This document shows positions 10,401-21,094 of a DNA stretch of 64,000 nucleotides, one piece after another (position 1 is the first letter of the stretch; each line of letters begins with the position of its first letter). The notes under the pieces were generated by a model. That model was not told the origin of the DNA and made no database searches. It saw only the letters and a program-made list of their open reading frames with translations. The DNA is from Morella rubra (Eukaryota > Streptophyta > Magnoliopsida > Fagales > Myricaceae), in assembly GCA_003952965.2 (NCBI GenBank), contig CM025852.1, forward strand, positions 558,001 through 622,000, written 5' to 3'. The translations under genes and the position numbers were made by a program.

Positions 10401-11989
10401 TATAGAGAAAGGAGGAGAGTCATTTTCTTGTTGAGCTGCTGTAGTTAATGCACTGCACGCCTGACTCCATTAAATGGAGTTGTTGCTGCACTACAAGATT
10501 TGCAGCCTGCAAATCTTGACTCGATTGCTTGGGTATGGAATCACGAGAAAAAAAAACTCGAAAGTCAACAGCGGTCAGGGACATTCTCTTTTCTTCTCGG
10601 AGGTACGTGGATGGACTTCTTATAGAGGATTTTTGTGTGAATACTTTCTTATTCACCTTTCCATCTCAAGCCGACAGGGATCGCATTTATGACAAGGGTC
10701 CATGGAATGTTAGGGGAAATCTCCTCGTTCTCCAACATTGGAACCCGAATGATACCTTCCTGGAACTTGATTTGTACAAGACCCCGATTTTGGTTCAAGT
10801 TCATGGCTTGCCCCTTAACCGAATGAATAGAGAGAGTGTCATGAATGTGGGTTGCTCCATAGGACCTGTTCTTGATCTGGATGTCAATCCTACTGGTAAT
10901 GTTTGGTGTGCCCGTTTTGTTCGAATGAAGGTTCTCCAGGATATTAGGAAGCCTCTGCTTCCAGGCTATTATCAACAGCGTGTTGACGCTGAGCCATGCT
11001 GGGTACATTTCAAGTATGAGAAGATTTCGGAGTTTTGTTATTACTGTGGGAAGCTGGGACATACTCTAGCTGGCTGTTCTTTTCAACCTGTTCTGACCGA
11101 TCCAAATTTTCGATTTGGACCTCGCATGAAAGCTGAGGCTATCCTTCATAGAAAATTTGCTGGAGACTCCTCTTTTCCAGAGACTTCCCCTCCTCGTCCT
11201 TCCTCTCATTCCCCTCCCTTTCCTAATCCATTTCCTTCTTCCTCCCAACTTTTCTCCTCCCCCCTACTCTCTTCCTCCTTACCCATCTCTTCCTCTCTTG
11301 AAATTATTCAGCTTCCAGTGAATCCACCTTCATCTAGGCTTCTGGAGCATTCTTGGTCACCCTTGCATGATACTGTAGCAGATATTGATGAAGCACGTGA
11401 TTTTTTCATGTGGAGTGATAACGATACGGCTAATCTGCAGTCTGCTTCCAACATGGGTATAGACTCCTTTCATGCATTTAAAATTTGCGACGACGTGGAG
11501 TCTTTTTTGTCCCCAGGGGTCAGAAAAAATCAGCCTTCGGATGCCATTCGTGCTCTATTTTCTGAAGAGTCAAATCAGCTAAACTCTTGCCCAGGTCTGC
11601 AGTCTTCTCAAGTCTCCGAGAAATGTCTTCCTCATGACTCTTCTCCGCTTTCTCATGCTATGACTCTTACCTCTGATGTGGCAAGGGGCCCATCTTCTTG
11701 CCTGGATCTTTCACGTCCCTTAACCTTAGAAGTCCAATCCAAAGTTCAATTTTCAGCGAAGCCCATTTTAAGTCCAACCTCTTGTAACCCCCCTCCCATC
11801 AAAGAAAAACACTTCTTCCTTTCCCGTACCACCGCTTCCCCCTCTTTATCCACTCACGACAATTCACCTTCTTCTCCACCCAGCATTCGACACCGATCCA
11901 AATCTAAACTCACCATTGAAGAGGAAGATGTCCCTATAGCCGCTCTCAAGATTCGCAATAAATCTTATGGGACACGATTTAGACCCTAA
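4436..11989 (+). CDS. LINE ORF1 (DUF4283 plus CCHC zinc knuckle), split by Copia-1
   Basis: The coding parts are 4436-4551 and 10576-11989. Removing Copia-1 and one copy of its GCGGT duplication gives 1530 nt, 510 codons in one frame with no internal stop. The N-terminus ([19 protein letters not shown]) is acidic. The DUF4283 region covers roughly residues 40-200, with the [17 protein letters not shown] stretch typical of these proteins. A zinc knuckle follows as [15 protein letters not shown] long Ser/Pro-rich tail ends TRFRP. Plant LINE ORF1 proteins of this type are thought to bind the element RNA. The Met at 10529 lies inside the Copia LTR and is not the real start. Confidence 0.85.
4552..5464 (-). 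repeat. Copia-1 3' LTR with nested MITE
   Basis: The plus strand begins TGTTGAGCACAGAAC and ends AAAGTCAACA. The LTR is interrupted between 4740 and 5262 by the foldback element. The LTR sequence resumes after the duplicated TTTACTTTT. Confidence 0.92.
4740..5262. mobile_element. Foldback MITE, Mutator-like, in the Copia-1 LTR
   Basis: This 523-bp element has long inverted arms of about 150-200 bp each. The left arm starts GGGATAAACTCATAGTTAG; the reverse complement of the right arm starts GGGGTAAACTCATAGTTAG and stays alignable through TTAGACGTTAAATCAAACGG. The centre (about 4915-5085) is AT-rich. It is flanked by a perfect 9-bp duplication TTTACTTTT (4731-4739 and 5263-5271) that is single in the other LTR. 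A 9-bp duplication suggests Mutator-type transposition. No coding sequence is seen. Confidence 0.9.
5466..7000 (-). pseudogene. Copia-1 reverse transcriptase and RNase H, broken
   Basis: The reverse transcriptase pieces are 6963-6634 ([20 protein letters not shown]), 6571-6326 with the YVDDMLIVG catalytic motif, and 6325-6059 with the [20 protein letters not shown] block. RNase H is 5859-5512 with [20 protein letters not shown] and [14 protein letters not shown]. Frames change several times, so the polyprotein is not intact. Confidence 0.85.
7244..8650 (-). CDS. Copia-1 protease-integrase region, long open frame
   Basis: This is a 468-codon open frame; the first Met is probably internal. It begins in the retroviral-type protease ([12 protein letters not shown] in the frame, where D-S/T-G/A is expected). 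The GAG-pre-integrase zinc region follows, with [14 protein letters not shown] and a later C-x2-C pair (CEHC). The integrase core has [15 protein letters not shown] and [13 protein letters not shown], matching the D, D and E catalytic positions. It ends near [14 protein letters not shown], where the frame is lost before reverse transcriptase. It acts only within the element. Confidence 0.88.
   Translation of the reverse strand: MVDIATSYHATPRSDFFTTYKARDYGTVRMGNTSSSKIVGIDDVCIKTNIGCTMVLKDVRHVPDLRLNLISGTALDRLGYDNHFSNSVWKLTKGIMVVARGHICSTLYKTHMKICTDSLNAVQDEAFPNLWHERLGHMGEKGLFTLAKKALMTVNKGTALNPCEHCLFGKQYRVSFSTSTSKRSELLSLVHSDICGPLEVESLGSNRYFVTFIDDISNKVWVYFLRTKDQVFEQFNNFHAMVERETGKKLKCLRTDNAGEYTSREFRAYCSGHGIRHEKTVPRTPTHNGVAERMNRTIVERTRCMLSMAKLPKPFWGEAIHATCYLINRTPSVPLKFEVPKMVWFGHKISYSHLRVFGCKAFAHVSKEQRQKLDVKSTPCIFIGYGDEEFGYRLWDPEAKKVIRSRDVVFHEAELYGSFKRSTNPGENSTSAQDTVTSPAPIQSTTDTEEIQEGSQKKKRKSILMKRC
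8651..9545 (-). pseudogene. Copia-1 gag, broken
   Basis: It starts [20 protein letters not shown], typical of Copia gag, and soon includes the [17 protein letters not shown] block. The frame stops near 9291 and is followed by shifted pieces. A degenerate zinc-knuckle region lies near 8760-8840. No complete capsid-like protein can be read. Confidence 0.75.
10190..10570 (-). repeat. Copia-1 5' LTR
   Basis: This LTR is 381 bp. It matches 4552-5464 apart from the MITE and scattered changes. The plus strand begins TGTTGAGCACAGAAC and ends AAAGTCAACA. Confidence 0.92.
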
Positions 11990-11997
11990 ACTTACTT

Positions 11998-12828
11998 AGA
12001 GGTGGGTGAATAGTAAGTAAAAAATTTCAGCACAACATATTTCACCCTAACGTGAAAAACCTTATACAAATCTTAGCACATTTATTAAATCTGTCCAGAT
12101 CTGGAAAATATCACACAGCCCTATAAATGACAGAAATTCAATATGTTTGATCAATTTAAACAATTGTAAGATCACCTAGACAATATCACAAACGCTAGGT
12201 GTGCAGAAAATTCGTGATCTACTCTGTTGAACCAAGATACACAACCAACATACCAAGATTCAAAATTATATATTGCTAATCAATTAACAATCAAATATAA
12301 AAGGAATTGAACGCAAACAATCACACAAACACAAGAGATTGTTTACGAAGTGGAAAACCCTTTGAAAATGAAACTTAGATGCGTACCCCTTGCCACAGTG
12401 GGTTTTTTTAGTGGTGATTTATTTCTTCAACAACACACAACGGAAAAACAATGGAAATCTTGATTCTACAAGTCTTCAAGAACAACCTCTTCTCGAATCT
12501 TCACAAATCTCTCTGAAGAAAGCCTTATTTCAGTTTCAGATCTGTTTCTATTTTGTTTTTATTGAAGTACACCCTTCTAGCAAAATAAAAATCCATTTTA
12601 TATGGCTGGGTAAAAGAAACGCGATAAGTCACTTATTCTTTTACCGTGTTTGGGCTTGAGTCTCAAGCTAACTCCAAATTACAACATGATTTCCTCATGC
12701 TCGCCTCAAGCTAGCCCAATCAGCATTTGTACACTTTGAACAACTTTTGAAACTTCTAGATTTCTTCACTTCTAAATCCTTTCAACTGAAACACAATTTC
12801 TTGATCAACCACACGGAAGGAAAGGAGG
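11998..12828. mobile_element. Unidentified 831-bp insertion between LINE ORF1 and ORF2
   Basis: It is flanked by the direct repeat CTTACTT (11991-11997 and 12829-12835), consistent with a target duplication just after the ORF1 stop. It starts AGAGGTGGGTGAATAG and ends AAGGAAAGGAGG. It contains AACACAAGAGATTGTTTACG, which resembles plant Copia LTR leaders, but no TG...CA ends and no long ORF are evident. It may be a solo LTR or a short non-autonomous retroelement. The class is uncertain. Confidence 0.55.
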
Positions 12829-12835
12829 CTTACTT

Positions 12836-15800
12836 TTTGCCTGAAAGGTATTGATTTTGAAGCAACGTGGATATCTACTCATATTATTAATTTGGTAATT
12901 TTCTCGGATCCTCCGCATGCACCTTGGTTGACATTGGTGCATGGGCCTTCAGTTTGGCGTGATAAAAGAGCCTTTTGGAATATGTTGAATGCTACGTCAG
13001 AACATTTTTCAAGCGCTTGGATTTGTCTAGGGGATTTTAATGCGCTTGTTGCTCCGACTGATAAAAAGGGGTGGTTGCGCCTTTGTGGAATCATCTCTGT
13101 AGTTTGGGGTCTTTTATGAGGGCTCAAGGTCTGATAGACCTTGGCTTCCAGGGTGCACCGTTTCCCTGGAGTAACAAACGCAGTGGCAGTGCTTTCATTC
13201 GGGAATGCCTGGACAGGGAAATTGCAAATGGTGACTGGCGTCTCCTCTTTTCCCGAGCCTTTATTAAACATTTCCCTCGATTTGCTTCTGACCATGCTGC
13301 ACTTTTTCTCGACACGTACGGCGATCAACAGGGACTTCCGAAACCATTTCGGTTTGAAGCCTTTTGGCTAAGGAATACTTCTTGCAGATCTATTGTTGCA
13401 AACGCATGGTCCTACCAGGGTCCAGGCTCTCCGGCTTTTTTTCTTTACAAAAAAACTCATGCTCTAAAACTGGCGTTGAGGAAATGGAATAGAGAGACCT
13501 TAGGTCTCATTCAAGAGCAGATCCGCTTATTACAGTCTGAAATAAGCAAGGTATAAGCCTTGACTCCTTCAGCTGAAACGGAGGAAAAAGAATCACTCAT
13601 TCAGCTTGCTCTACAGGAGCAGTTAACAAGGGAGGAACTTTTATGGAAGCAAAAATCGCGCGTTGAATGGCTTGCTATGCTTGATCTAAATACCCGCTAC
13701 TTCCACCTCTCTACGATTATTCGACAGCAACGGAACACTATTGAATATCTCAAAACAGAGGACGGACGATGGCTGGATAATAGGCAGGAGATTGGTAATC
13801 ACATTTGTGGGTACTTTCAATCCCTATTTCAATCTTCCCAACCGGTCTTGGACTCTGATCTGGCAGCGCTGATCCCTGGTGTCATAACAGAAGATGATAA
13901 TGATAGTCTTTGTAGTCCACCATCTGAAGCTGAAATTTTAGCTGCTGTGAAGAGTACTGGTGGTTCCAAAGCCCCCGAACCTGACGGTATTACTGCTCTT
14001 TTTTATCAAAATTTTTGGGACATTGTTAAACATGATGTTATTTTCAGTGTGCAACGTTCCTTCGAATCGGGGCTACTTAAGCAAATGAATCATACCAACC
14101 TGGCTAGTTTTATGCCAGGTCGCATGATACAAGAGAATAATATACTTGTGCATGAAATTATTCATACTATGAAAAGAAAAACTGGTCGAGGCGGCCTCAT
14201 GGCTTTCAAACTTGACATGGAGAAAGCCTATAACAAAATTGAATGGAGTTATCTAGTTGAAGTGCTGAATGTCTAGGCTTCAATGCTAAATGGCAGCAAA
14301 TGATTTTTCAGTGTATTTCCACTATTTCATATTCTATTTTGTTAAAAGGTTCTCCGTATAGCTATTTTGTTCCTCACCGTGGCCTTCGCCAAGGAGACTC
14401 TTTATCTCCATTTTTGTTCATCATTTGTGCTGAGATTATAACTCTGTTTCTTACCTGACTCGAGCATCAAAATATTATTCATGGTATCAAAATCTGTCGT
14501 GCTGCCCCTGCCATTACGCATCTTATGTTTGCTGACGATCTAATGGTGTTTTGTAGAGCCACGTTGGGCGAGGGACAGGCCATCTTAGATGTTATTGGCA
14601 AGTGTTCAGCTTGGTCGGGGCAATCTGTAAATCCGAGTAAATCGAGTTTCTTTTTTAGCCGAAATATGTCAGGATCCTCTACTATTAATATCGGACATCA
14701 ATTGGGTATACGGAAGCATAAGTTGGAGGGTCAATACTTGGGGCTTCCCCTCCATATTCCCAAGTCAAAGAAGCTGGCATTGCAGGAGATCGAAGAAAAA
14801 GTTTTTAATCGCTCAGAAGGGTGGAAAGCCAAGTCTCTCTCAAGCAAGTAGATGCACTCTTATTAAAACTGTTGCTAGTGCTTTACCTTCATATGCTATG
14901 TCCACTTTCCTTCTTCCTCAAGCATGGTGCAAAGAAATTGATTCTCATTTGAAAAACTTCTTTTGGGGTTTTTCTGCGAAGAAAATTCAGAATTATACTC
15001 CTATGGCTTGGGATGTGATTTGTAGGCCAAAGAAGTGCGTGGTTTGGGTCTTAGGAGGATGCATGACAGGAATCGTGCCTTGATTGCCAAATTGGGATGG
15101 TTGCTTCTGAAAAATCCCAATTCATTGTGGGCCCAAAGTATTTCGGCTAAGTATCTTAAAAATCATCATTTTTTTTGACAATATAGCTATTGGTGGTTCC
15201 TCCTGGTTTTGGCAAGGTGTTACTGCCACCTCAGACTTAGTCAAAGCTGGTGTCTGTTTTTTAGTCCGAAATGGTCGCAAGATTAATATTTGGACTGATC
15301 CATGGGTGCCCAAGATGCCTCAGCATTTAGCTATTTTAAATCCATCTTGTCAGTTTTCTGATTATTACTCTAAAGTGCATCAACTTATTGATTGGGATTC
15401 TTTGTGCTGGAAACATGAACTTATTCATTGTTTATTTACCCCTGAATGTGCTCGGGAAATTTTAAACATACCACTTACCAGCATAAGTGAGGAGGATTCT
15501 ATATCCTGGACCATGGAACCCTCTGGTACTTTTCAGTGAGGTCTGCATATGCCCTTGATTAGGCCCGTCGTTTCCACTGTGGACTTAGTTGGGAGGCTAA
15601 ATGGTGGCAAAAACTTTGGGCTGGAAAAATGCAGCATTGCTTAAAATATCTATTGTGGAAATTAGCTCAGAATGCTCTTCCCCTAAGAGGGAAAATGGCG
15701 CCATTTATAAATTCCTTTGATGAGGACTTTGCTACATGTTAGCTTTGCTTTAATGAGATTGAAACGGCTGAACATTTGTTTCTTCATTGTCCATTAGCTC

Positions 15801-16560
15801 AAATCATCTGGAGACAAAGCTCGTGGCCACTCCATAGTAATGCTCTTTGCTCTATTAATATAGCCCAATGGATTTGTATGTTATGTTATTCACATAAAGA
15901 ACTGGGTTTTGATAAAAGCATGGAAAGACCTTTTTTATGTGGGCTGCTAGTGCTATGGACACTCTATGGATGTTTTATAATCTTTCTGTCCATCAAGGTC
16001 TCATTCTAGATCCCTTTGATGTTTTGTTAGTCATTCAGCGCAGATTTCGGGAACACTCTAATGCCCGGAGGACTAAAGAAAAGGAGCTTCATATGAGATG
16101 GTCTCCCCCTGCATCTCCAGGTGTTAAAATTAACTTTGATGTGACATGTAGAACCGGTTTTTTGGTTATTGTAGCAGTTTGTAGAAATGATGAAGGAGAG
16201 ATTCTCCAAGTGAGGACTGCTACTATTTCTGTCTCACAGCCATTATGGGGAGAAATCAAGGCTGCACTTCTGGCATGCATCATGGCGGATGAAGTTATTT
16301 GGCCATTAGTTGAATTGGAGGGAGATTCCTTGACTGCATACACAGCGATCACACACAATGGCAAGGATCTGGAGGGATATTTACTTGCAGATAGTCGGGC
16401 TTGCCATGATTTTCTGTCTCTTCATCCCAATTGGAAGCTGTCTTGGATTCCTAGGAAGCAAAATCATCTTGCTCACAAGATTGCGAAATGGGCGGTAAAG
16501 AATTATCGTGTGGGTCATGTAGATATTGCTGAATATTCCGCCTGTTATTTTGGATTGTGA
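12836..16560 (+). pseudogene. LINE ORF2 (endonuclease, reverse transcriptase, RNase H), broken
   Basis: The endonuclease part covers 12850-13400 in changing frames: WICLGDFNAL is a catalytic motif, and FASDHAALFL includes the S-D-H motif. Its N-terminus is missing. The reverse transcriptase covers 13560-14850, with GSKAPEPDGITALFYQNFW, RGLRQGDSLSPFLFIICAE near 14390 and FADDLMVFCRA at 14525. Between QMNHTN and LASFMPGRMIQ about 50 residues expected in the family are absent, without a frame change. A zf-RVT-like region (AEHLFLHCPLAQIIW) is near 15770. An open RNase H domain runs 15937-16557, with FDVTCRTGFL, GDSLTAY and NHLAHKIAK. Stops and shifts exclude activity. Confidence 0.88.
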
Positions 16561-16726
16561 CTGGTTATATAAGCCCCTTTAAAGTTGATGAGGGTTCACT
16601 TTTGCTTAGAAAAAAAAAAAAAAAAACTGAAACAGTGAAACAGTGAAACTAACTTACAGCGTGTAACTTCCATCTTGTTTCTAGCTTAACATTCCAACTT
16701 AGCACTATCATTAATATTCCTCCTCA

Positions 16727-18360
16727 AGATAGATGATTTATGTTTAACAATCCCATCTGGTCTACTAAGTAATTAAACTAAGCTAAACCCAATACTTTAG
16801 TCAATACATCAACAATTTGATGTTGAGTATTAACATGCAAAAATTCGAATTAAACCAGCTTGCAATTTTTCTCTTATAGTGTGACAATCCACCTTTATAT
16901 GTTTAGTTCTTTCACGAAACACCAGATTGGTTGAGATATGGATTGCAGCTTGATTATCAATAACATAAGGGCAGCTTGTGAATATTCAACATCAAAATCC
17001 ACCAACAGACTTCTTAGCCATGTTAACTCACACAGCAGATGCCATAGCCCTATACTCTGCCTCTACAGATAACCGAGAGGCCACATTCTGCTTCTTTGAC
17101 TTCCATGACACCAAACTATCACCAATTAACACAGTAAAACAGGTAATCGATCTCCTGGTATCATGACAGGCTGCATAATTAGAGTCAGCAAAAGCTTTTA
17201 AATGCAAAGAAGTTGGTTTTGCAGAAAACAACAAACCAAGTCCAATAGTGCCTTTAAAGTAATGAACTACACGATAGGCTGCATCCATATGTGGTTGCCT
17301 TGGACAATTCATAAATTGATTTAGCCTTTGCACAAAATATGCAATATCATGCCTAGTTATAGTCAAGTAAATCAGTCTCCTTACTAACCTCCTATACTGA
17401 CTTGGATCAGCCACTTCATCCCCATCATCCTTTGTAAGTTTGAGATGTTGTTTCATAGGAAACTTTGCTGGTTTTCCACCCAATAAACCACAATCTGATA
17501 TGATCTCCAAAGCGTATTTTCTTTGATACAAATGAATACCTTTAGATGATCTGGCAAATTCCAAACCCAATAAGTACTTCAACTCTCCAATATCTTTTAA
17601 TTTGAATTTACTATTCAAATAGACCTTTAACTCTTCAACAGCAGCACTATCATTACTTGCTATTAAAATGTCATCTACATAGACAAGTAGAGCAATGAAT
17701 GAGGTGCCTTGATTTCGAGTAAATAAAGAGTAATCTGCCCGGATTGACTAAAACCAGATTCAATCAATGTGGATGAGAATTTAGCAAACCATTGTCTTGA
17801 AGCTTGTTTTAAACTATACAAAGACTTCTTTAGTTTGCACACCATAGTTTCGCCCTTGCTGGCAAATCTAAGAGATAATGTATACAAACATCTTCATCAA
17901 GATCTACATTCAAAAATGCATTGTTCACATCTAATTGATGCAAAGACCAATTGTTGACAGCAACTATGGAAATGAGCAACCTTATTGTTGTAAGTTTGGC
18001 TACTGGGCTGAATGTCTCATAGTAATCAAAGCCTTCTTGTTGTGTATAGCCTTTGGCCACCAACCTTGCTTTGTAACGCTCAACAGTTCCATCAGCCTTG
18101 TATTTGACTTTATATATCCATTTACACCCGATAAGATATTTATCAGGTGGAAGAGGATCAAAATCCAAGTCTCATTTTCTTCAAGAGCAGAAATTTTAGC
18201 AGCCATGGCTTCTCTCCAATGAGGATATTGGACAGCTTGCTGATAAGTTTGAGGCTCAAAATGAGTGAAAATAGAGAAGGCAAAAACCCTTTGTCTTGGA
18301 GATAATCTGTTATAGGTGAGTGAGGCAAATAAAGGGTAAGGAGAACCATGCTTATCAAGA
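16727..18360 (-). pseudogene. Copia-3 reverse transcriptase and RNase H, broken
   Basis: The reverse transcriptase starts near 18360. The piece 18168-17830 has [20 protein letters not shown] and [12 protein letters not shown]. The catalytic YVDDILIAS lies near 17650-17685. A 196-codon frame (17618-17028) covers the reverse transcriptase end and RNase H, with FKLKDIGELKYLLGLE, ADSNYAACHDTRRS and SVEAEYRAMASAV. The remainder decays toward 16727 next to the 3' LTR. Confidence 0.85.
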
Positions 18361-18883
18361 GAACTAACAGTGAAATCCGACTAAGATGAGGGAAAGAAAG
18401 TGACCTGTTGGCAGTGATAACATCAAGATAAGCAGGAGGTTTTGAACTCTAGTAGACTTCCTAAGAGGAGGAGCATACACTGGTGGAACATAAATTTGCA
18501 GAAACAAAATCTACAAGAGTAGAAGCCAAATCTGCATGTATAGTTGGGACGATAACAGATTGGATGACATGATAGGATATTCGACAGGTTCAAAAATGGG
18601 AAGTTGAAGGACTAATAAAGAAGTGTCCAGAGTATGATGAGTAGCCTCAAATAAGCTATCAAAATTTGGTGTAGAAGAAGAACTTTTATAAGGAAAAGTG
18701 TCTTCATAGAATGTAACATCCCTGGAAATGAGAAAAACATGTGCATCTAGATCAAATAGCTTCTACCCTTTTACACCTAAAAGGTAACCTAGAAACACAC
18801 ATCTTCGAGCTCTAGGAGAAAATTTGGTTCGATGATGAGTAAGAGTAGAAGCAAAGCATAAGGATCTGAAGACTTTAAGATGC

Positions 18884-20045
18884 TTATAAAGGAATAGTCT
18901 TAAACAACATTTCAAAAGGAGAAATATTGTTTAAAACTGGAGTTGGAATTATGTTTATCAAATAAACAGCAACTAAAATACTATCTCCCCAAAAATGAAG
19001 TGGAAGATTAGCTTGAAACATGAGAGATCTAGCTATATTCAATATATGTTGATGTTTTCTCTCCACAACAGAATTTTGTTGTGGAGTTTCAACACAACTA
19101 CGTTGATGTATGACACCTCGAGAAGCATATAAGTCTTTCATGATAAATTTAGAGTCATTATTTGTTCTAATGACTTTGATTTGAGTAGAATATTGTGTTT
19201 CAATAGTCTTGAAGAATTATTGTAAAAGAGATCGAGTTTCTGACTTAGATTTTATTAAGTAAACCAAGTAGAACGAGAGTAATCATCAACAATTGAAAGA
19301 AAGTACTTAAAACCTTCTAGAGTAGGTATAGCCATAGGACCCCAAATGTCACAATGAATGAGTTGAAAAGCAAACTCAGATTTATTGATGTTCGTAGGAA
19401 AAGGAAACCTCTTTTGTTTAGCAAGAGGACAAGTAGAACAAGAAGTAAATTCTGGATTGAAATGTCAGCAATGTATTTCTTAAGAAGAGACATTCTGGTT
19501 ATTGAAGGATGTCCTAATCTAATATGCCATAGATTGACATCAGACTTATTAACATGAAAACATGAAAAATTGGATGACAGACTTGGTGAAAAATGAGGAA
19601 GCCAATAGTACAATCCATTCCTCAGCTCATCCATCCCAATCGTCCTCCATGTTGGTAGGTCCTGGAGAAAACAATGGTTAGCAAGAAAGACAAAACAGTA
19701 CGTATTTTGACATGTAAGCTTGCTTGCTGAAATCAAATTGAAACCAAAAGAAGGCACACACAACACTTCAATAAGTAACAAATCAACTAAAAGTCTCACT
19801 TATCCAAGATGAGTAACATGAACAGATATCTCATTAGGTAACCTTACTAAGCTATTGATGCAATGTGTTATCCGTGTGAGAGAAGAAACTGAACATACAA
19901 TGTAAGCAGTTGCGCCAAAGTCCACAATCCATGAATTGAAAACAATAGTAGGTTTAATAGAATTAGAAAGGCATTTGTAAGCACCTATGAAATTAGGAGT
20001 TAGAACCATATTCACCAAGAGCTTCGATGGCTGTAACAGTGCCAA
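18884..20045 (-). pseudogene. Copia-3 protease and integrase, broken
   Basis: The protease motif is altered: WIVDFGATAYIVCS has D-F-G where the family has D-S-G. The GAG-pre-integrase zinc region includes LWHIRLGHPSITRMSLL (19799-19317). The integrase end is at 19141-18884 with [17 protein letters not shown], in which G of the usual N-G-V-V/A-E-R is S. The intervening core is scrambled. Confidence 0.8.
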
Positions 20046-20057
20046 CAGCTAATTACA

Positions 20058-21014
20058 CTAGTCTTGAGTAAATGGCAAAGTCGAAGGAAATCTGGAAGCA
20101 TTTCCTGTCTCTTGAACTGCAGTAGCTATAGAAAACTTAGGCTTTTCTTTGAACATGTATCTAGGAGGATAACCATGAAGCTTATAACATTTCTCTGCCG
20201 TATGTCCTAGAATTCCACATTGACTGCACAAAGGTCTATTTTTCTTAAAATGACCATCTATTTTAGCGACTAAGGCAACTAATTCCACAGTTGAACCTAA
20301 ATGCACAGACATAGAACCTCTTTATCGTTCCTCTTGTAAGACTAATTAGAAAACTTTATTTATGTTAGGTAAAGGATCCATCATTAGTATTTGGCCACAA
20401 ACATCAATGAATTCAGAATTAAGCCCATTGAGAAATTTCACGATACAATTCTTTTGATAATATCCAACAAAAGAATGAATTCCAGAGCATCCACAATCTG
20501 GTAAGGGCTAATAATTCAGTAATTAGTCCCAAAAAGTTTTCAATTAAGTGTAGTAACTAGTTACATCCAATTGATCTTGGCGTAAATCAGCTACAGATCT
20601 TTGAATACGAAAGATCAATGGTCCATCACTCTGTGAAAAGCACTCTTTGAGTTCTGTCCAAATGTCATACGAGGAGTTCATGCATATCATACTAGCTGCT
20701 ATCTTCTTTGACAAGGAATTAAGGATCCATGAGAGGATCATTGTATCACAACGATTCTAAGCAATAGACAAAGAATCAGATTTTGGAGGTTCTCTGAGAG
20801 TCTCGTTTATGAAACCTAACTTATTTTTGGCCTTCAAAGCAAGGTACATAAATCAGGACCAAGAGTGATAGTTGCAGTTTGACAGTGATTGAGAAGCAAG
20901 AAGTAATCCAGGATGATCACCTGAATAAAGGTAGTATGGACTTCTAGGATCAGATTTAGCTGCCGTCGTAGTGGAATTCACTGGTGATTGCATAATTACT
21001 GGTGATTCAGCCAT
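20058..21014 (-). pseudogene. Copia-3 gag, broken
   Basis: The start codon at 21014 reads MAESPVIMQSPVNSTTTAAK. The block GDHPGLLLASQSLSNCNYHS is typical of one Copia gag family. The piece 20741-20544 carries ASMICMNSSYDIWTELKECF. The zinc knuckle is at 20312-20058 as CSQCGILGHTAEKCYKLHGY. In-frame stops separate the pieces. Confidence 0.8.
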
Positions 21015-21094
21015 GATTCAAAGATCCAAATGAAAACGAAAGTAAATTGAATCGAGAAAGCTCAGTTAAGAAGCAAAAGTTTGCTCTGATACCA

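Larger units (their letters stand above)
4552..10570 (-). mobile_element. Copia-1: LTR retrotransposon inside LINE ORF1
   Basis: It is flanked by GCGGT (4547-4551 and 10571-10575). Both LTRs have TGTTGA...TCAACA ends on either strand. The 5' LTR is 10190-10570. The 3' LTR is 4552-5464 and contains the MITE. The purine tract next to the 3' LTR reads GGAGGGGGAGAAT on minus. I see no initiator-Met primer site directly next to the 5' LTR. About 640 bp of leader (9546-10189) separates the LTR from gag. Coding order on minus is gag, protease, integrase, reverse transcriptase, RNase H, the Copia order. One 468-codon frame (8650-7244) is still open; the rest is broken. Confidence 0.93.
4145..16625 (+). 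mobile_element. LINE (non-LTR retrotransposon) inserted in the Copia-3 LTR
   Basis: It is flanked by a 15-bp target duplication with one mismatch (4130-4144, 16626-16640) and ends in TTTGCTTAG followed by a run of about 16 A (16610-16625). The 5' untranslated part (4145-4435) is pyrimidine-rich with no gene. ORF1 begins at 4436. ORF2 has endonuclease, reverse transcriptase, zf-RVT and RNase H regions. Without Copia-1 and the 831-bp insert the element is about 5.6 kb, close to full length for plant L1-type LINEs. ORF2 is broken. Confidence 0.92.

Noticed and set aside
10529-10575. Met start at 10529 for the LINE ORF1 frame
   Set aside because: It lies inside the Copia-1 LTR. The true ORF1 start is at 4436 on the other side of the Copia insertion.
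13124-13328. Minus-strand ORFs opposite the LINE endonuclease
   Set aside because: They are shadows; the plus strand carries the recognisable endonuclease motifs.
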